Notes: generated by a model not told the origin, from the sequence alone. Positions 13,905 through 28,900 are shown, counted from the stretch's first letter. The stretch is 64,000 nt of DNA from Balanoglossus misakiensis (GCA_040954595.2 CM082583.2:5828001-5892000), one strand, 5' to 3'. Program-made: numbers and translations.

Positions 13905-16900
13905 ATTTTTGTACGTGCATGTAGACTTTATATTTGAAATAACAGATAAGAATTCAACCTCACCGCATCGTCAGCTCAACGAGACTACACCAATATGCAT
14001 ATGCCACGTCCCCTTTACCATCACAATTCCAATTTCACCAGCCTGTATGTGGTGTGCACTTTTGGTGCCTCGAAATGCATTTCGCTCATATTATTTGCTG
14101 AACAAATGCAGTGGTTTATCTCCCCGGCAACTGATCTGAAATCTCGTATACCTAACCTGTATTATACATCGTTTTGTGTGGCGACTACAACGTTTAATTT
14201 CGGCTGCAAAGGGTTCAGTTTGCTTTTGGACAAATAATACTCAATCCATGCAGTTCCTTTCCCGGATATCATATTGCAGCGTCTTCTGAAATCATTATGA
14301 TATTTTCCCCTCTCATTTGGTTTTCACAACTGGCAAGGAACCGCGCTACTTGACTTCGATTAAGACCATTGATTGGAAGGTCTAATATTTTTTGTCTCAA
14401 ATGAAACTCTTGCGAGGCGTGGGCGGCGTCTCGTTCACAATTGAATCCACCGATAATATTTCAGCAGGGTCTGGTACGGCAGACTGGCAACTCATCAAGC
14501 TGGCGGGTATCTCGTGTCGTTATTTGAACCCAACATACTTGACATATTCCGGTTAGCGCTGCATATCCATGCAATTTTCTTCTTCGAGTTGCAGACTCAA
14601 GGTAGCTTGTGGGGTTCGGGTGGGCATTTCATTCCAAATTCCGAATGAAAAAACACGAAGAATTCATCTGCAAGTCTACTAAATATTTTCATAGATACTG
14701 AACGTTCTAAAAACTATAATTATATTTTTCCACCCTTTTCTGCGAAAAACAACCAAAAGACTGTTCCCAGTACTACACATTTTGTCGAAACGGGAAAAGA
14801 ATTATAGAAAGAGGTGTCCATTGACCAAAATATTGTAATTGAAATACGTTGTCAAGAACCCCACAAGCTCACCTTAAGGACTTGCATATTTCTGACCTGC
14901 TCACTGCAATGTTATCGCAGGCGGCATCTCCAGACTCGAATACCGGATCTAATTTAGTTGGGCAAACTTTAATTACGTACTTTTTTCCCTCTCTTTCCTT
15001 GCCATCCCACGAGTGGGTTGGTGGCCGCATGTGTGTCGCCGCGAGAGCTCTTACGCGGCTTCGTCTCAGAATTGATGAAGAAAGGCTCGTATGGAGTATC
15101 CCGGCTTCGGAGTCTGCCGGATAACTTCTTTTTATGAGGCCAGAATGTCGACATTACATGAACGCTATTGAAATCTCTCTCTGCAATCAATGGTATCCGA
15201 ACAATACTGGCTCCTTGGTATGAGCTATTACGCCCAGGAATCCCCTTGAGATAAATGAAAGAAAATTTCTTCGGATTGATTTGAACGTGATTGTACTACC
15301 GCCGCAAAATATCGACATTTTAAGGTAATACGCGCCTCGAGGACAGATTTTCAAAAAAGAAATCATAGTCCTCCAAACCTTTCAATTCTTTGCCATATTA
15401 AAGTGCGTGAGGAGCCTTTATGAAACAAAGAAGAAAACGTGATGTATGTTCACTGTCTGGTTTCCATATAAATCAATACTTTAACTTTTCTCTGTAGAGC
15501 CAACTCAGAGAACGGCGGCCATTTTGAATTTCAAATTTTAGACAATTTTGCTCTCCCATTTCAGTTGAAATTTCGCACAGTGACCCATAACTGTCATTCT
15601 CAATTTGAAGAGGGGATATGAAGTTGCTTGAGCGAAATGAACATTTTGAACTCGATGAGACGGCCATATTGTCTCTAACTCGAAATTTAATCTGGAGAAA
15701 AAAATCAAGTAAATTGGTTTAAACAAGATGGCTGACACCGCCCTTTCTTCCTTGGTTTCAAATGTATTCCCCCTCTCACACTTAAATGCAGACAAGACTT
15801 GAACGGTATCGAGGACTATCATCTTTCTGAAAATCGGCCGTCCCCGAGGAGAGCTCTACATTAATGAGATACATTGAATTCTTTTAATAGCCTTCTATTT
15901 CTTGTCCTGGTCTCAAGATCATTCGGATAGTTTCCTTCTAGTGCATGTCTGCGCGTGTAACCAAAGAAATATATCTATGGGGTCTCGCTCGAGCGAGTAA
16001 GGTGCTACGAATGGTCGATTAAAAGTTACGATTAAGAAGATTACCGATATTATTCACATCCGTGATGACAGGTCATCAGAAGACTCCATAACCCGAGCAT
16101 AAATTAACGTTTGACGTCGGTAAATGTTTGAAGTTAGATTATAAGTTTTAAAGAAGCAGTGCGTGTGAACAATAAATTCGTCTGTATATCGAAACGAACC
16201 GCGTTAAAATGTCGTTAATTTCTAGCACGTTATCATATAATGAGACAATATTAAAACGTTGTTCTGAAGCCATCACACCGAAGGCAGGTGAAGAAATTTA
16301 ACACGTTTTGAAAAATTGATATCAATCGGCCACTCTTAGTGTGTATACAATGTAGTTGAATGAATTCAACGTAGAAAAGGATGGTGTGGTAAACAGAATG
16401 ATTTAAGTTATACATGTATTTTTTCCGCCTGTGCTAAAACTTCATTTTAACCGAAATTGCACAAAAAGTGCAGTTAACAAGGTGAACAAAGCGTGTCGAG
16501 TTCAGACTGACTACAGAAGAAACATGGTAGACTGTCCGTCACCTGTCCAGCAGCACGGCATTTGAAAAGCGACGGCTTAAAGGCACAGTTATTGAGTAAA
16601 CTACAATTATCCTCTCAATTAGCGATTCAGTAACCGTGGTAACGCCCGCGCATGCTGGGGGAATGACCCCAACTATTGGCAGCAATGACGGAGCCAGAGC
16701 TGCGTACAAGCTAATGCAACTGCCCCGCATACAGCGACCACGATGTCATTATCCTCCGCCTTTTTTTTCTGCTGCGTCTAATAAAATATTGTGAAAGACA
16801 GAAGCACAGTACCTTTTAACTGAAATCCGCCAGTCGTCAATGCACGAAAGTAAATAAGTCACTGCGAAAATAGAAAATAGAATTTGTAAGACTTAGATAA

Positions 16901-19042
16901 ATAGACACATAGATACATAGATACATTACATATAGATACATACATAAATGTATATAAATTAAATGTAGCTTTGATAGTAACTATACTTCGCTCTTATAGT
17001 TACGATTATAAGTTCAGTGGATTATGGTAATTCAGCTTGGTGTATGCAGCTCAGTTGACCCTTGAACCACATCTCTAGTATGTACATTTTCATTCGGTCT
17101 AGCAACGGGGATATTAAAGTCAATTGACGAGACTCTTCGTTCTCTCTCATTTGACAATGAACGTTCATGTTGTATAGGATTTCTTTCAATACACAGCCAT
17201 GCTACAGTGAAGGAAGTCTTCGGTGGGCTTTCAAGTCATGACATTTGGCGAATCCCAGTTTCTCCGAAAACTGGATTGTTAATTCAGTGTTGCCAGAACA
17301 CTTCAGGAGATATGTTCTTTCGATTCGGATTTGTATATACGCCTCCGTGGTTCGTACGATACCGAGGCACACTCCAAGACGATTTCCTTGAATCGAGTTG
17401 GCTTATTTGTAAGCAGCCAATTGGTATAATATCTCCTCCCCATTCCGTTCAATTACTTCGGCTATTATTGGAGTGTTTTCATTCCATTTGACTGTCCATC
17501 TATACCCGCGTCTTTCCCCTTCACGTGTGCATTCTCAATTGCCTGCTACAATCGCCCAAGCAGAAGCACTGAAGTAGAAAAGTGCTTTGTGGACAAATAA
17601 CCGTATTTTCATCCCCTTTCGGGATAAAATTGTTGAAAAAATGTTAACCTCAGTGATGGAGCAGCATTGAACGCGGACTAAATATGCATCAGTAATCTCC
17701 TAAAAGGTGTTAATGCACACGTGTTACCATTCTTCTGGTTACGTATACCTTGGAAATTAATTTTCTCACTCATTCAACATCTTTCTTCGGTCTGAATGGT
17801 GATGGGCGACCACTCGCCTAATAACATCCTGTTTACATGGAAATAACCGACGCATTAGGGTCCCCCCAGAATACGCGAAAGTGTTCGAATTGCAAATGGA
17901 AAGTGAGCCTAGAGGCAAAATTTGCTAAAGGAGCATTGTGCGACAAAACGTATCTTGTCGAAAAGTGAAATAACTCGTTGTGTAATTGTTTATTCGCCAC
18001 GTGACGGTAATATGAGTCGTAATGCATTAGGCGTGTATGGGAGATATCGACCGTACATTGTATATACACGAATGTTTTCTGAAAACGCGGTTCTTTAATG
18101 ATACTTCCTCGGTACATGTATGACAAGCACGGGGAAAATAAAGATACATCGTCGCTTGCTTCTCCCCCCTCGTTTCAACGGTCCTTACAGCTAAACATAT
18201 CCCGAATCCGTAAAGACTTGAAAGCGTTGACTGCACTCAACTTCAAAAGTTACTTACACACGCGCTTTCTTACACTTATTTTACCCTTATTCTTAAGTAT
18301 TCAGGCAGTACTGATCAATGCGTCATTCCCCGGGTGACCTTTTCTGTTTCCATGGTAATTGGATATAGGGTTTCTCTGGTTCTTGTTAATGGCGCACATA
18401 TACCCTTTTAATAATATCTACCCGAATCGAAGCACCGACTGTTGATCATTATACGTTCTATTCCCACGTGTGGGCTTCATTTCCCTATATCCAACGCCCT
18501 GTGCTTATTTGGCGCTGCCAACGTTGACGTCAAATCTGTGACTCGCAGCTTTCTGAAACCCCCCGTGTGAAGATTAGGTACATATAGATACATTTATATA
18601 ATGACTGAAAGGAAAGGAAGCTGTCCAACTGTTAATGCCAGACTCAATCAGATTTAACCTGAGATGTAAACGATTAACGTTACTACATACATGTACACGT
18701 GGCTCTTCAAACACCACAGACGAGACACAGTACGTGTCACTCCACACTGCGACCAACTGATTGGATCTGACAATCAAGCGACACTAAAATTCACAAAGTC
18801 AACATTTCTGCAGTTAGGCTGGTCAATATCTGACAGGAAACTGCTATTCAGTCATGTTGAGATGTCTTGAGTCTTAAGAGAATTAGGTGATGTTGACTCC
18901 AGCTTTTGCTCGTTTTACAATCGATCACAGTACACTGTGCCCTCGAACAGGTGGTCCAGGAGATGGGGAAATAGCCTCTGATACGATCAAACAGTATGCT
19001 GTCTGGTGAAATATCAAGTGTATAGATAAGAACCACCTTTAT

Positions 19043-19089
19043 TTGTGTGCCTGTGTGTGTGCCTGTGTGTGTGTGTGGGGGGGGGGGGG
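19043..19089. repeat. (GT)n tract ending in poly-G
   Basis: Interrupted GT repeats with GCC interruptions, running directly into a 13-nt G run (19077-19089). Confidence 0.95.
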
Positions 19090-19445
19090 TATTTTATCTG
19101 TTCGTGGGAAAAGAGAATCAAGCCATAATTTGAACTGCAAGAGGCGTCACAACAAGACTTGATCTTAAGCAATGGTACTAGGTACGTGTTGCGAGATTGC
19201 CAATTATAGGTAACACAGCTACATGCATTACGTTGCCTAGTCTACATAACGATCTGCACTGCAGGGAAATTGGGTAATTTAACCTGGAGTGCCATCAAAC
19301 GAATTGCAAGAGAAAAGGGGCTCTTTCTTTTACCCTTGTCTACGGTATGCAATACTAGAGCAGGCTACATTATTTTACAGACATTCTTGTTCTATTTATG
19401 GACATTTTCAGCTCCCGATGGTATGTTAAAGTAGCTTCCTAAAGT

Positions 19446-19520
19446 AGATAGATAGATACATAGATAGACAGACAGACAGACGCATACACACATTTCTTAT
19501 AGCTTGTCTGTCTGTCTGTA
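19446..19520. repeat. Facing GATA/GACA and GTCT microsatellite tracts
   Basis: A GATA/GACA tract (about 19446-19481, ending in four GACA-type units) is followed after about 27 bp by a tract of the complementary GTCT unit (about 19506-19520). The two can pair, giving a potential hairpin or cruciform with a stem of about 15 bp. Confidence 0.85.
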
Positions 19521-22500
19521 GAAGTTGTAGAAATGTAGTTTGTGGCATTGCATTAATTCGTCACGTGACGCATGGACCAGGTTAAATCGGTATTACTTAA
19601 CGGGCTATTTAGTAGTGCGCTGAGTAACCTCTAAATGGTTTTCCAAATTACTTAATGGCCTCTCAGAGCGATGAGAACAAATACGAGCAATCACCCTTTT
19701 ACGTCACAGTTTTCCGTTATGAAAGCCACTTAAACCCTACAGCATTTCCACTAATTTTTGTTTCGCCTTGATAAATTTGTTTCACTGTACTGGGGTCATT
19801 GAAATGAATCGTTATTAGCTAGAAGAATGAGCGCCGCTTGTTGCTGAAGTCGTTTCCTTGAAACAAAATTTATGTTTACGACTCACCTCTGGCAGAGAAC
19901 TGATTCTTTAGATAGATAGTTGTCAGGGTTATTTGACTATCTCCGTTTGTTATCATAGATTTTTCCATTCTGTTATCAAACAGTGGTAATACTTAAAAGC
20001 AGATAAGAGTCAACGCTGAATTTCGGAATTATATTTTTAAGTCAACAATAGTTCAACGTAAATGTGGTTACTTTACAGTGTGTATACAACTTTGACCGTC
20101 AAAAGTGTCCCTACAAAACCTGGGCATTCAAGGGATCCCTTGATATTTCCAACCCCAGGCATTTAAAGGCGAAAAAACTGGGTTGGCCGATACTGTGCCA
20201 CTGGTTACTGTTTGCAAATGCCATTACCACGTGACACACCTCATTTAGCAGTCACGTTTGACCAATGCGGCGCACTTATATGTTAAGTCGTGCCGTCACC
20301 TGCATCACACCACTGTGGAAACGAATCGACGGTGAAGAAAATGAACAATTTCATCATTCTGTATAACACACGTATTTCAAGAAAAATTAACGTGCGAACC
20401 AGGAGCCTGTGTTAAAGTGGTTCTAGTCGTATACAAGTCTCCAGGTCAATAGAAGCAGATATGCACGAATTTGCATGTTTGATTTGCGTGTTCATGCACA
20501 TCTGGGCACCAATCGCCCGTTGTCAACACCATTTGACCTTGCGCATGCCTGGAATGTCATCCTGATGCTGGGTGAAATGGCACCCTCTTTCAAACGTGAC
20601 CAGGGAAGTGATCGTCCAAATTAATTACATTTTGCGACTTGAGACTATCCCGAGATTGTTTGTTTGAGTTACGGCAACCAATGAATCCGTCTCCCCTAAT
20701 CACCATTCGTTAAATCATGCGTGGAACCTCGTTGCGAAGGAACGGCCTTCGCCCGAGGTGTCATGAGCCGACGCTCGGCAGCACTGGCGACGGGCAACTA
20801 GCGTTTCCTCACAGCCAGGGGGGAAATTGGCCCAGGCTAGCAATAACAGACGTCTATAATCTCACAACGGCTCGTTCCAAACAGACGAGTCAAATTTCCG
20901 TTCGCGTCGCCCGGCATACAGATGCCAGCAGAATGGCGTGCACTCCATAGGTTGTGAAATCACTTATAAAAACACGTCTTGATATTTGGCATGACAGGCA
21001 ATCTTCCGACTTAGTAGTTGCGATCTCACCTGTGCGTCAGACAAAGCTCGGTCGATAATAGAACACGAAATCAATTCTCAATCGCGTTGATTTACGAGAT
21101 AATAGGAGCGGAATGGCCTCCTACGGAGCCCCTATATATCAATCTTCGTCGAAGGAAATCGGTAAACGTTTGTTTTGATCGCTTTCCTTTCGCCAGATCC
21201 GAGCTAGACACGAGTAAAATATCGACTCATCAAGCAGAAGACAACTAACGTGGTCTTTCTTCGTGAATGCATCGCCCAGTTCGCTCGTCATAGAGTCATC
21301 TTTCATAAACATATTTAAATACTGTTTGCCAAAGTATGAATACTCTCTGCCGGTGGGATGTCGTTTTTCTAATTTAACTAGTCTGAGCCTTGCATGGCAT
21401 CCTCCGGGGACAGGTACAACATATCAATCTACTAAACAGCAGAACATTATCCAATATCCGAATCTGATGAATTATTACGCGATTCATTTTATCGCAATCC
21501 CATGCACCACAGTTAATACATTGCCTTTAATGAGAGAAAGATCCACTGTTTACTGTTAACGCGTCGCCGAACCGCCGCACCTTGGATTGAGTGATCTCGC
21601 GGGAAATCGGCGCTTTTGTCGCGGGTAAACAGAAACGTGGTCCGCCATCTATTATGCATATTATGAGCTGTTGAACTATAGAGTAACGCGCATCCAGCCA
21701 CAATTATCCGTCAGTTTTATAATCCCCCGACAGCATGGAAGGCTGAAATGGAAGGTGTTGCCTTTACAACAATTGGACCAGGTGGAGCAAGCTGTCAAAC
21801 ACCTTATCCTCACTTTAATCACGTGCGAACAGGAAAAAAAAATGAATATTTCTGCCATGTTTAGTATGATGTGCCGTGGAAACCGCATATTAAAAAATCA
21901 TCAATGGGCATGGGCATTGTCTGCAATCATCATAACGTTCTCAATTCGATTGATCGCGTCAGTGTTATTTTCTTTCAGCATGCATGCGGCCACTTCGTGC
22001 TATACATTCGACAGGCGTCATATTTGGCTGTGTAGTCACACAAGCTAAACTGTATTAAGAGACACTGCGTGGTTTCTAATCAACTTCAAGCGCCGCAGCG
22101 CAAAAATGCTTACTCGGTATTCAGGTACACGTACTTCAGGTAGTCATTTTGCAGAGAGACTCCGCCGCCTGTCTTGCATGCTATAGACAAATGCTTGTTT
22201 CTGCATTAAAACGCTTTCTCAGCAGGTGTCATGAGCTGGTAGCTAAGTACAATGTTTCTCTATAAAAACGATCACTCGTTGTATTCATTTAGCTGGTCAT
22301 GTAAATATGATATTCGGCCTAAAAATTGTGGGGAAAATAGATTGTATGGTCGCAACTTGGAAATCATCTTTCTTGTCATATAGCCATATTAGCTCACAAA
22401 AACGACAACCCCCCCCCAAAAAAAACGATTATGTACAGGCAATATTAATAAACCTATTGAATGTAACCATAGAGTTTCCATTACAGTACACCGTTCACCT

Positions 22501-25500
22501 TTTCTGGGCCACAAATAAGCGCCAAACGGTCCTCTATGTTTTAAGTGTTTTGTGGTGGGTGCAGTTTTACGATGGATAATTAACCAACCAGCAAGCGAGA
22601 GTGATTCATTTTTCTTATTACTTGGGGCGGCAAGCTATGAAAATTAAGGTAAGCATATATCCAGTTTTCGCGTGCTTACCTCTGCGCGTGTGTTGCTTGG
22701 CAGCTTATAAGCCTGGGTAACATGTTTCGCAGAATTAAGAGACCTTTGATTTGCTGTCTATACATGTAGGTGTGCGTGTTTATCGTTATGCCGTAAAAAT
22801 ATCCAACAGCGGTATAAAAGACGCACTTCTTGATTTTCGGCACTCCTAATGCAAAGCGACTGAAAGTGCGAAGGCTTCAGTAAAATGTAACGGAGACCTA
22901 CTGATGAAATTTGCAGACGCAGTATAGCAAACTGTGCCGTAGCACGATAACGGACCGATTTATTCTGCCAGAGTCAATTCGGCAGGGGAATACGGCGGTG
23001 GCTATACCCATGGCAACAAGTCCGCCGAGCAGCGCAGAAGAGCAAGAGCAAATCCTAATCACGGTGACTTCAGACCGACGGAGGGCCTGAAAGATGACCT
23101 TTACTCCACGATGCTGTCATCGCGGGCATCTCCTAGGGGACGCGGAATGGAAACCGATCGGATAATTCGAATTGTCCGTCCGCCAGTCTTTTAACTCACA
23201 CCCCTGATTAACGATGGTGGGAGAATCCATTTGGAGGAGAATACTACTTATCTGCCCGCTTATTGCTTTTCAGTCTTGGAGAAAAAAAGGCAAACGCGCA
23301 TTAATGTCAAATCGTAATGTGCTTGTGACTTTCTGATAGAGTGTATAATGAGATCTGATCCAATCCCCGTGCCACCACGCTGCCTTGGACGCACGATACT
23401 CCAAAGGCGGTTCGCTTTGCTTTTTTTCCCTCTAGTCTCCATGCTCCGGGAGAATTCTAAAGAGGCCATTCGGTCGTATTATTGATGGGACGAGTGGACG
23501 TTCTTTGACCTCCACAGATAATGAAAAGCAAACTGAAAGACAGAGATTGCTGCAAGGCTCTCGGTTTGTCTTAAATCAAGTATATGAAGCCCACATATCT
23601 TATTTTGCGAATAAATTAATATCCTCGTTTTTCACTTTGGGGCAGTTTACGAGAGGTTAAGCTTCCTTGGGCGGATGGTTTCATTTTCATGGACAGAATG
23701 CGTCATCTGGCGGCGAACTGAGGGGTACGTCGATCGATCTTGATGAAAGCCTTCAGATGGACATCCCGGTCTATATTGAGTATATTAATACAGCAAACGA
23801 TGGATTGAAGCCGACTTCATTATAAGAAGTTTATATATGGGCGAGTACTCAAGAACTCTTCTTTTGCTAGATTTGGGGTAACCGCATCAAACTCTTGAAG
23901 GAGGCTAAATTTGTTTCCATCACTCTCTCGACAGAGACAAACCTCAATGCAAAGACATGTTCAGATCCATTTAAGTCGTGTCCGTGTCTTCGATTTTACT
24001 GTACAATATCCTATTTGCCAAGGTCAGTAAAGATTTCTCTGGTGCACTCGCTGTGATATATATTTGCCCGATACACTGCAATACACGCCCTAGTTTCCTA
24101 GGCACACACGTCACTTTGTAAAACAAATCACTGAGGGTAATGCAATTACCGACAAGTTGGCACTTTTTTTCTCTCTCTGAAACCTGACAGGTTACAGCAA
24201 TCTGCCAGCGTTCGAGAAAGCCGAAGTCGTTATTTTTTTAAGGTTTCGGGGAATGTGCCATCATTTGCTTTTCTACTGTGTAAATACGAGTGCATTTCAC
24301 GATATCTTCCCGGAGGGTGCCGGCCTTTAACATTTCAACAACGCGGCGCAGAGAGTGTCTGGTGCATCAATCCTTGTTAACAAGATCGACAGCAAAATGT
24401 GACGAGGATCAATTATATTTTACGCGAAAGCATCTTTTAGGAGGTTCACGGGTGTTGCATCCAAACCACAGTCGGGCTTTCAGAGTCGGCTATATATGTT
24501 ACTCGAAGCAGACAATACAAAATGCGTAGAAAACATAATTTGATTTGGGAATTTTAGCATTTCTTACTAATGGACACGATTACCCGCGTCAGGCCACCTG
24601 GACAGGAACGAGAGTTCATTTTATACCACTGGGGATCTTAATAGCTTCAGCTGTTGTTCACTGTCCTTCAAATTGTACCAAGGCGGAGGTTTTTTTTTTC
24701 TGGCAGTAATTTTTCCCCGTCTCGCCTAGGTTTCCGGTTGATCTGAAGACAGTGGTTCATCTTCTTTAATAAGGGTTTCCTATCTTGATTGTTGGTTCCT
24801 TACGTATGTTTGCCACCCTGAGGACCACCGACGCTAACCTCGATAGCCTCTTTATCGCGCCTGTGGCAAGACGTCTAATAACGCTGCAGTCGTCCCCCGT
24901 CAGACTCCTGCAGGAGATTAATTGCCCCCGTATTTCACTTGTGGCTTAATTTGCTGATAAAGATGCGGAATAGACGAGTTGGATGGGTTTTTATTGCCTC
25001 AGACGATTTATTGCAGGGAGAAAATTGAACACATTCTTTTAAAGCAGTGGTTTTTTAGCTTCGGCGTAACTTGAGATAAGTCCATACGGAGACACTGCGA
25101 TCTACACGAACGCTTAACAACATTACGTCTAATGATTTATCTTCTGTTTTTCTACAGTAACTCGTTGCCGATCTAAAGGATCTGCTCCGAATTTACGAGC
25201 ACAACACTAGTTCTAAGTAAATGTTGCGCGAGCAAACATCAGCCAACCATGAAGAACTGAGATATCGATGACACAAACAAACTGACTACTTGAACACTGA
25301 GAAAGACAGTCACTGACGGACTGACGGTCGACACTATAGCCACCACCGGGTTTATCACGTGAGCTAGAAACATGTGCATTCTTGTCATGAACGTAATGAG
25401 AATCATAATTATTTGCGCTGTATTAGATCAACATACCGTGTGTATAATTAATGTTTGTTTTCACTTTTATATTGTGATGAGCTACTGGTGTTCCCGCTTA

Positions 25501-25854
25501 TATGGAAACAAGCCAAAATAAACCTAACAATTAAAATTTATCTAGACCTCATATGGCGTCCTAACTTTTGACGTTCCAAAATATCTTCTACGCCATCGAA
25601 TTATAAATTCCTATCTCAATTTAAACCAGTCGTTCGTTCTATTAGATGAATCCATAGACTAAAAACAAATATGGCAATTCGCATAACACAGACTTACCAT
25701 ATGGTAGGCACCGTCGTTTACAGCATCTTGCTCTGTCCGTACAGATGTATGTAATTTCTGACAGATGGTGTAGATCTGACTACCTGACCCCGTGGAAAAG
25801 AAAACAGGAAAATGACCAATTAAGAACAGGGGTGCGGATGGAAAAGGTTCATTA
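19521..25854. other. Non-coding stretch, no gene recognised
   Basis: Only short unrecognised frames, the longest 125 codons at 21671-22048. Some GC-richer patches occur (about 20700-21000 and 22960-23200). A short mixed poly-C/poly-A run is near 22410. No RNA gene is visible. Confidence 0.5.
24840..25030. promoter_or_regulatory. Candidate cis-regulatory module
   Basis: This patch has clustered transcription-factor-like motifs: two Runx-type TGTGGC cores, GATA-type TGATAAAG, two Cdx/posterior-Hox-type TTTATTG sites, and homeodomain TTAATT sites. A perfect 12-bp palindrome CTCCTGCAGGAG lies at 24905-24916. No open frame suggests protein coding. This is inference from motif clustering. Short motifs occur by chance, and conservation would be needed to decide. 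Confidence 0.25.
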
Positions 25855-25905
25855 GGGGGGGGGAGGGGGAGGGGGGAGAGAGGGGGAGGGAGGGAAGGAG
25901 GGAGG
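25855..25905. repeat. Purine-only G-rich tract, potential G-quadruplex
   Basis: 51 bp of only G and A on the + strand, with successive G runs of 9, 5, 6, 5, 3 and 3 or more. Four or more runs of at least three G with one- to few-base loops satisfy the usual G-quadruplex pattern. A polypurine tract can also form triplex DNA. Confidence 0.9.
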
Positions 25906-28900
25906 CCCCTTTACGGCAATATCTACAGCATTACGACGACAGCTACTATACGTTACCATAAAAGGGTTCATTGAGCGGAAATATAGCTCTGGCTCGTGAG
26001 AATTTGAGCTACATATATTTTAGAAAGTATGTATTGAATAATGCAGAATTGCATAATAACCTCTGCATGATCTTGTAGAATTTGCATTCATTCCAAACTC
26101 TTTCAACATTCACATTTTCCAAAAAATACTGATATGACAATTCTAGTAATAGCAGTACAGACATACTGAATAATGGAATGCCAACACATTAGAGTCTTTA
26201 GTAAACAGGATATCGGAAAAGCGACGTGCACTTTAAGAAAACGAAAATGAATTTTGCAAAACAATGATAACGGATTTTCCTTTTCATCCCGATATGTCCA
26301 TACTTCATGTTGAAAAAGTAACAATTTTGAGTCAGGCTACATTTTAACCCATAGTCTGCGACAAACAGAGTATGCCCATTACTACCGCAGCGAAGCTGGC
26401 GAATGCCTGTTAAAGATGAGAGTCTTCTTGTATCATGCACTTATAACTGGAACTGCCGCCAAAAACGAAACCAAACAATACGTCTGCGAGAATGAGTCGC
26501 GTTTTAAAGAGACACGTCGAAGGGCCTCCTTAAGTTTGGAAATCACCCGTTCTTGCATGTCGCAATATTAATTTAACGGGAATATCGCAGAATGTACACA
26601 GAGCAATTCCAGTCTACACGCTCGCGTTTTACTGATTTTATAGGCAACAGACAGGAAAAACGCCATTCGCCGTGACAACTGTCATAAAAATGTTTGTGGA
26701 ATTACCAATCTTCAATAAAAAGGGGAACGTTTTATCACACAAGTCGATTTTTATATCCAGGTAAGCTAAAGTAGTTATGAAACTATTTGAGTACGTTCAT
26801 AAAACGGTCTCATCAATGACTGCCAATGAAATTCAATGTGCAAACAGTATTATTCATTCTAAAATCAGTGAACAGCGATTTTCATAGAAGTGAGACCAAA
26901 ACAGCTGGTGAAAGAACTTCGACCTTTCATAAATATATGAGAGTCATAAAAATGAAGCTAAAAGAACTAAGGCACAACACACAATGTAGAAGTCATTATG
27001 AGTGGGATGACAAAGACACAGAAAAGAGGTTAAGAGTTTATTTCCATCAAGGCCGCATGTTCTGAACGATTTTGGAGGATATTTGTAAGTGAAAATACAA
27101 TCTGTCACTAAAAGGGGATTGAACCACACACTACGTAAAGCATTTCCCATCTAAATATACCTGCATACCCTTTCCCGCCTTTCGATTTGCAAGTTCAAAA
27201 TTATATCCCTCGAACACAATATATAGGCTGCCGAATACAGACACAGGTACATGTAACCATGAAGTATGATACATTTTGTATTATTTCAGCAGGTTCTTGC
27301 GGCTGATGTGCCTTTCAGAATCCATCGTTGACAAATGATTAGAGTTACTTCCGAACGTGAACAGGGTGGAATAGTGTCTTTTGCAACACCGACATTTCTT
27401 TATAGAATTCTCTTTGTCTTATGACGAATACATACTGTCCATGACACACGAAAGCGGATATAAACGAAGGAGATTGTCAATCCGTTCAGCTGACCTTCAG
27501 AAACATGGGAAGCAGATGGCTGAAAATGTTGTCGTACACAACTCAACAGTTACTACATTAGCCATCTCATCTCAATAGCGAGTATTCAAGGATCATCTTA
27601 GGTGTCATGTGACAGTGTGTGCTTTGCAGATTCGGATCCTTTTTACACCCACGTGAGAGCAAAATCAGCTCGAATAAGTGAACAGAGTACAAAGGGAAGT
27701 GTGGACCTGAAGGACTCTCGGTATGGCGATATAGTGTGGTGTGTGTTATGTGTGTGTGGTTACTGTGTGTAGAAACATCTAATCCGTCTATACGAAACAC
27801 CGTACTGCATATTAAAAGTGTATACCATTATAGGTTTATATAGGTAAATGTTGGCACCAAGCATATCACAAGAAATAAGCAGAAGAATAGTTCGGGGGAT
27901 CTAGGCCACATGAAGCCTGAAGTTAGTTACTTTTGTGACATTTTAGGCAGGTTGCAGTTTCGAAGAAAACCGGCTCGGGGAGATGCAAGTATAAAGGAAG
28001 TCGTCTCGTATCATGACATCCGACGGGGCCACCTCTGCAAAACATGCACGTCTTCCGTCTATGATTGCGATTCACGAGTAAAAGCTCAAACAGGCTAAAG
28101 CAGGGAATGGGTAAACGGACGGTGGGTACAAATGGCGTTGGATGTGGCTCAGCATGCTTGAATGGTCTTTGTCGGGCATCGCTCTCCTGCAGCTGCTGGG
28201 ACTGTTTAGTGTGCCAACTTATTGATCTGGAAAAGACTCCGCGACGTCGCCGTTTGATCATGCAGTCAATGCGCGAAGTGGGGATACAAGTGACATATCG
28301 AGTCACGCGAATTTAATCTCACTTGCTTAATGGGCGAGTTATTCTTCAGATACCGCTGTGTGAAGTCAGGTTGTCATTGTGAAACGCTGAAAAGGGGGAG
28401 TCTTACAAGTTATCTGGGGAAATTACAAATCCACAACACACACGCCTTATCGGCTGTACATTAATACTTAATGAAGTTCAACGAAGGGTGATGTCAAACT
28501 TAAAACCATAGCTATTATGCATAGTATTACAGGATCAAATATGGTGACTCTACGGAACGATACAGATTGCAGAGTTTGCAATCCAAACACTGGTCGGCTG
28601 TCAGATATGACATCCACTGACAATGAAATATACTAACTATTGTCACACAATTACATATGTATCTAGTTGCTGTAAAATGTTAGACTGGAAGTCATACAGA
28701 TTTATACTCAGAGCCGAGAGATGTTATATCCGTCACAATGAACATTGATGCGTGTTAGTGAATAATTTATCGTTTGGACAGTGTCTCAGTTTAGGCCTAA
28801 ATGTCGAACGAAACAGTTTGTACTGTAATCAATCTCATGTGGAAAAAATCCAAAATCCATTATAAGGAGGGTAAGAGATTTATCTTGAATACGCTACCTA

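Larger units (their letters stand above)
7831..19039. other. Long non-coding stretch, no gene recognised
   Basis: About 11 kb with only short overlapping frames (longest 126-130 codons at 8404-8784 and 12300-12692, neither resembling a known family). It contains minor simple repeats: GATA at 9932-9960, an 11-nt C run at 13894-13904 and ATAC/ATAG-type units at about 16898-16950. TACATGTA palindromes are at 9143, 11468, 12747, 16411, 18113 and 18688. A CRE-type TGACGTCA is at 18525. Confidence 0.55.
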
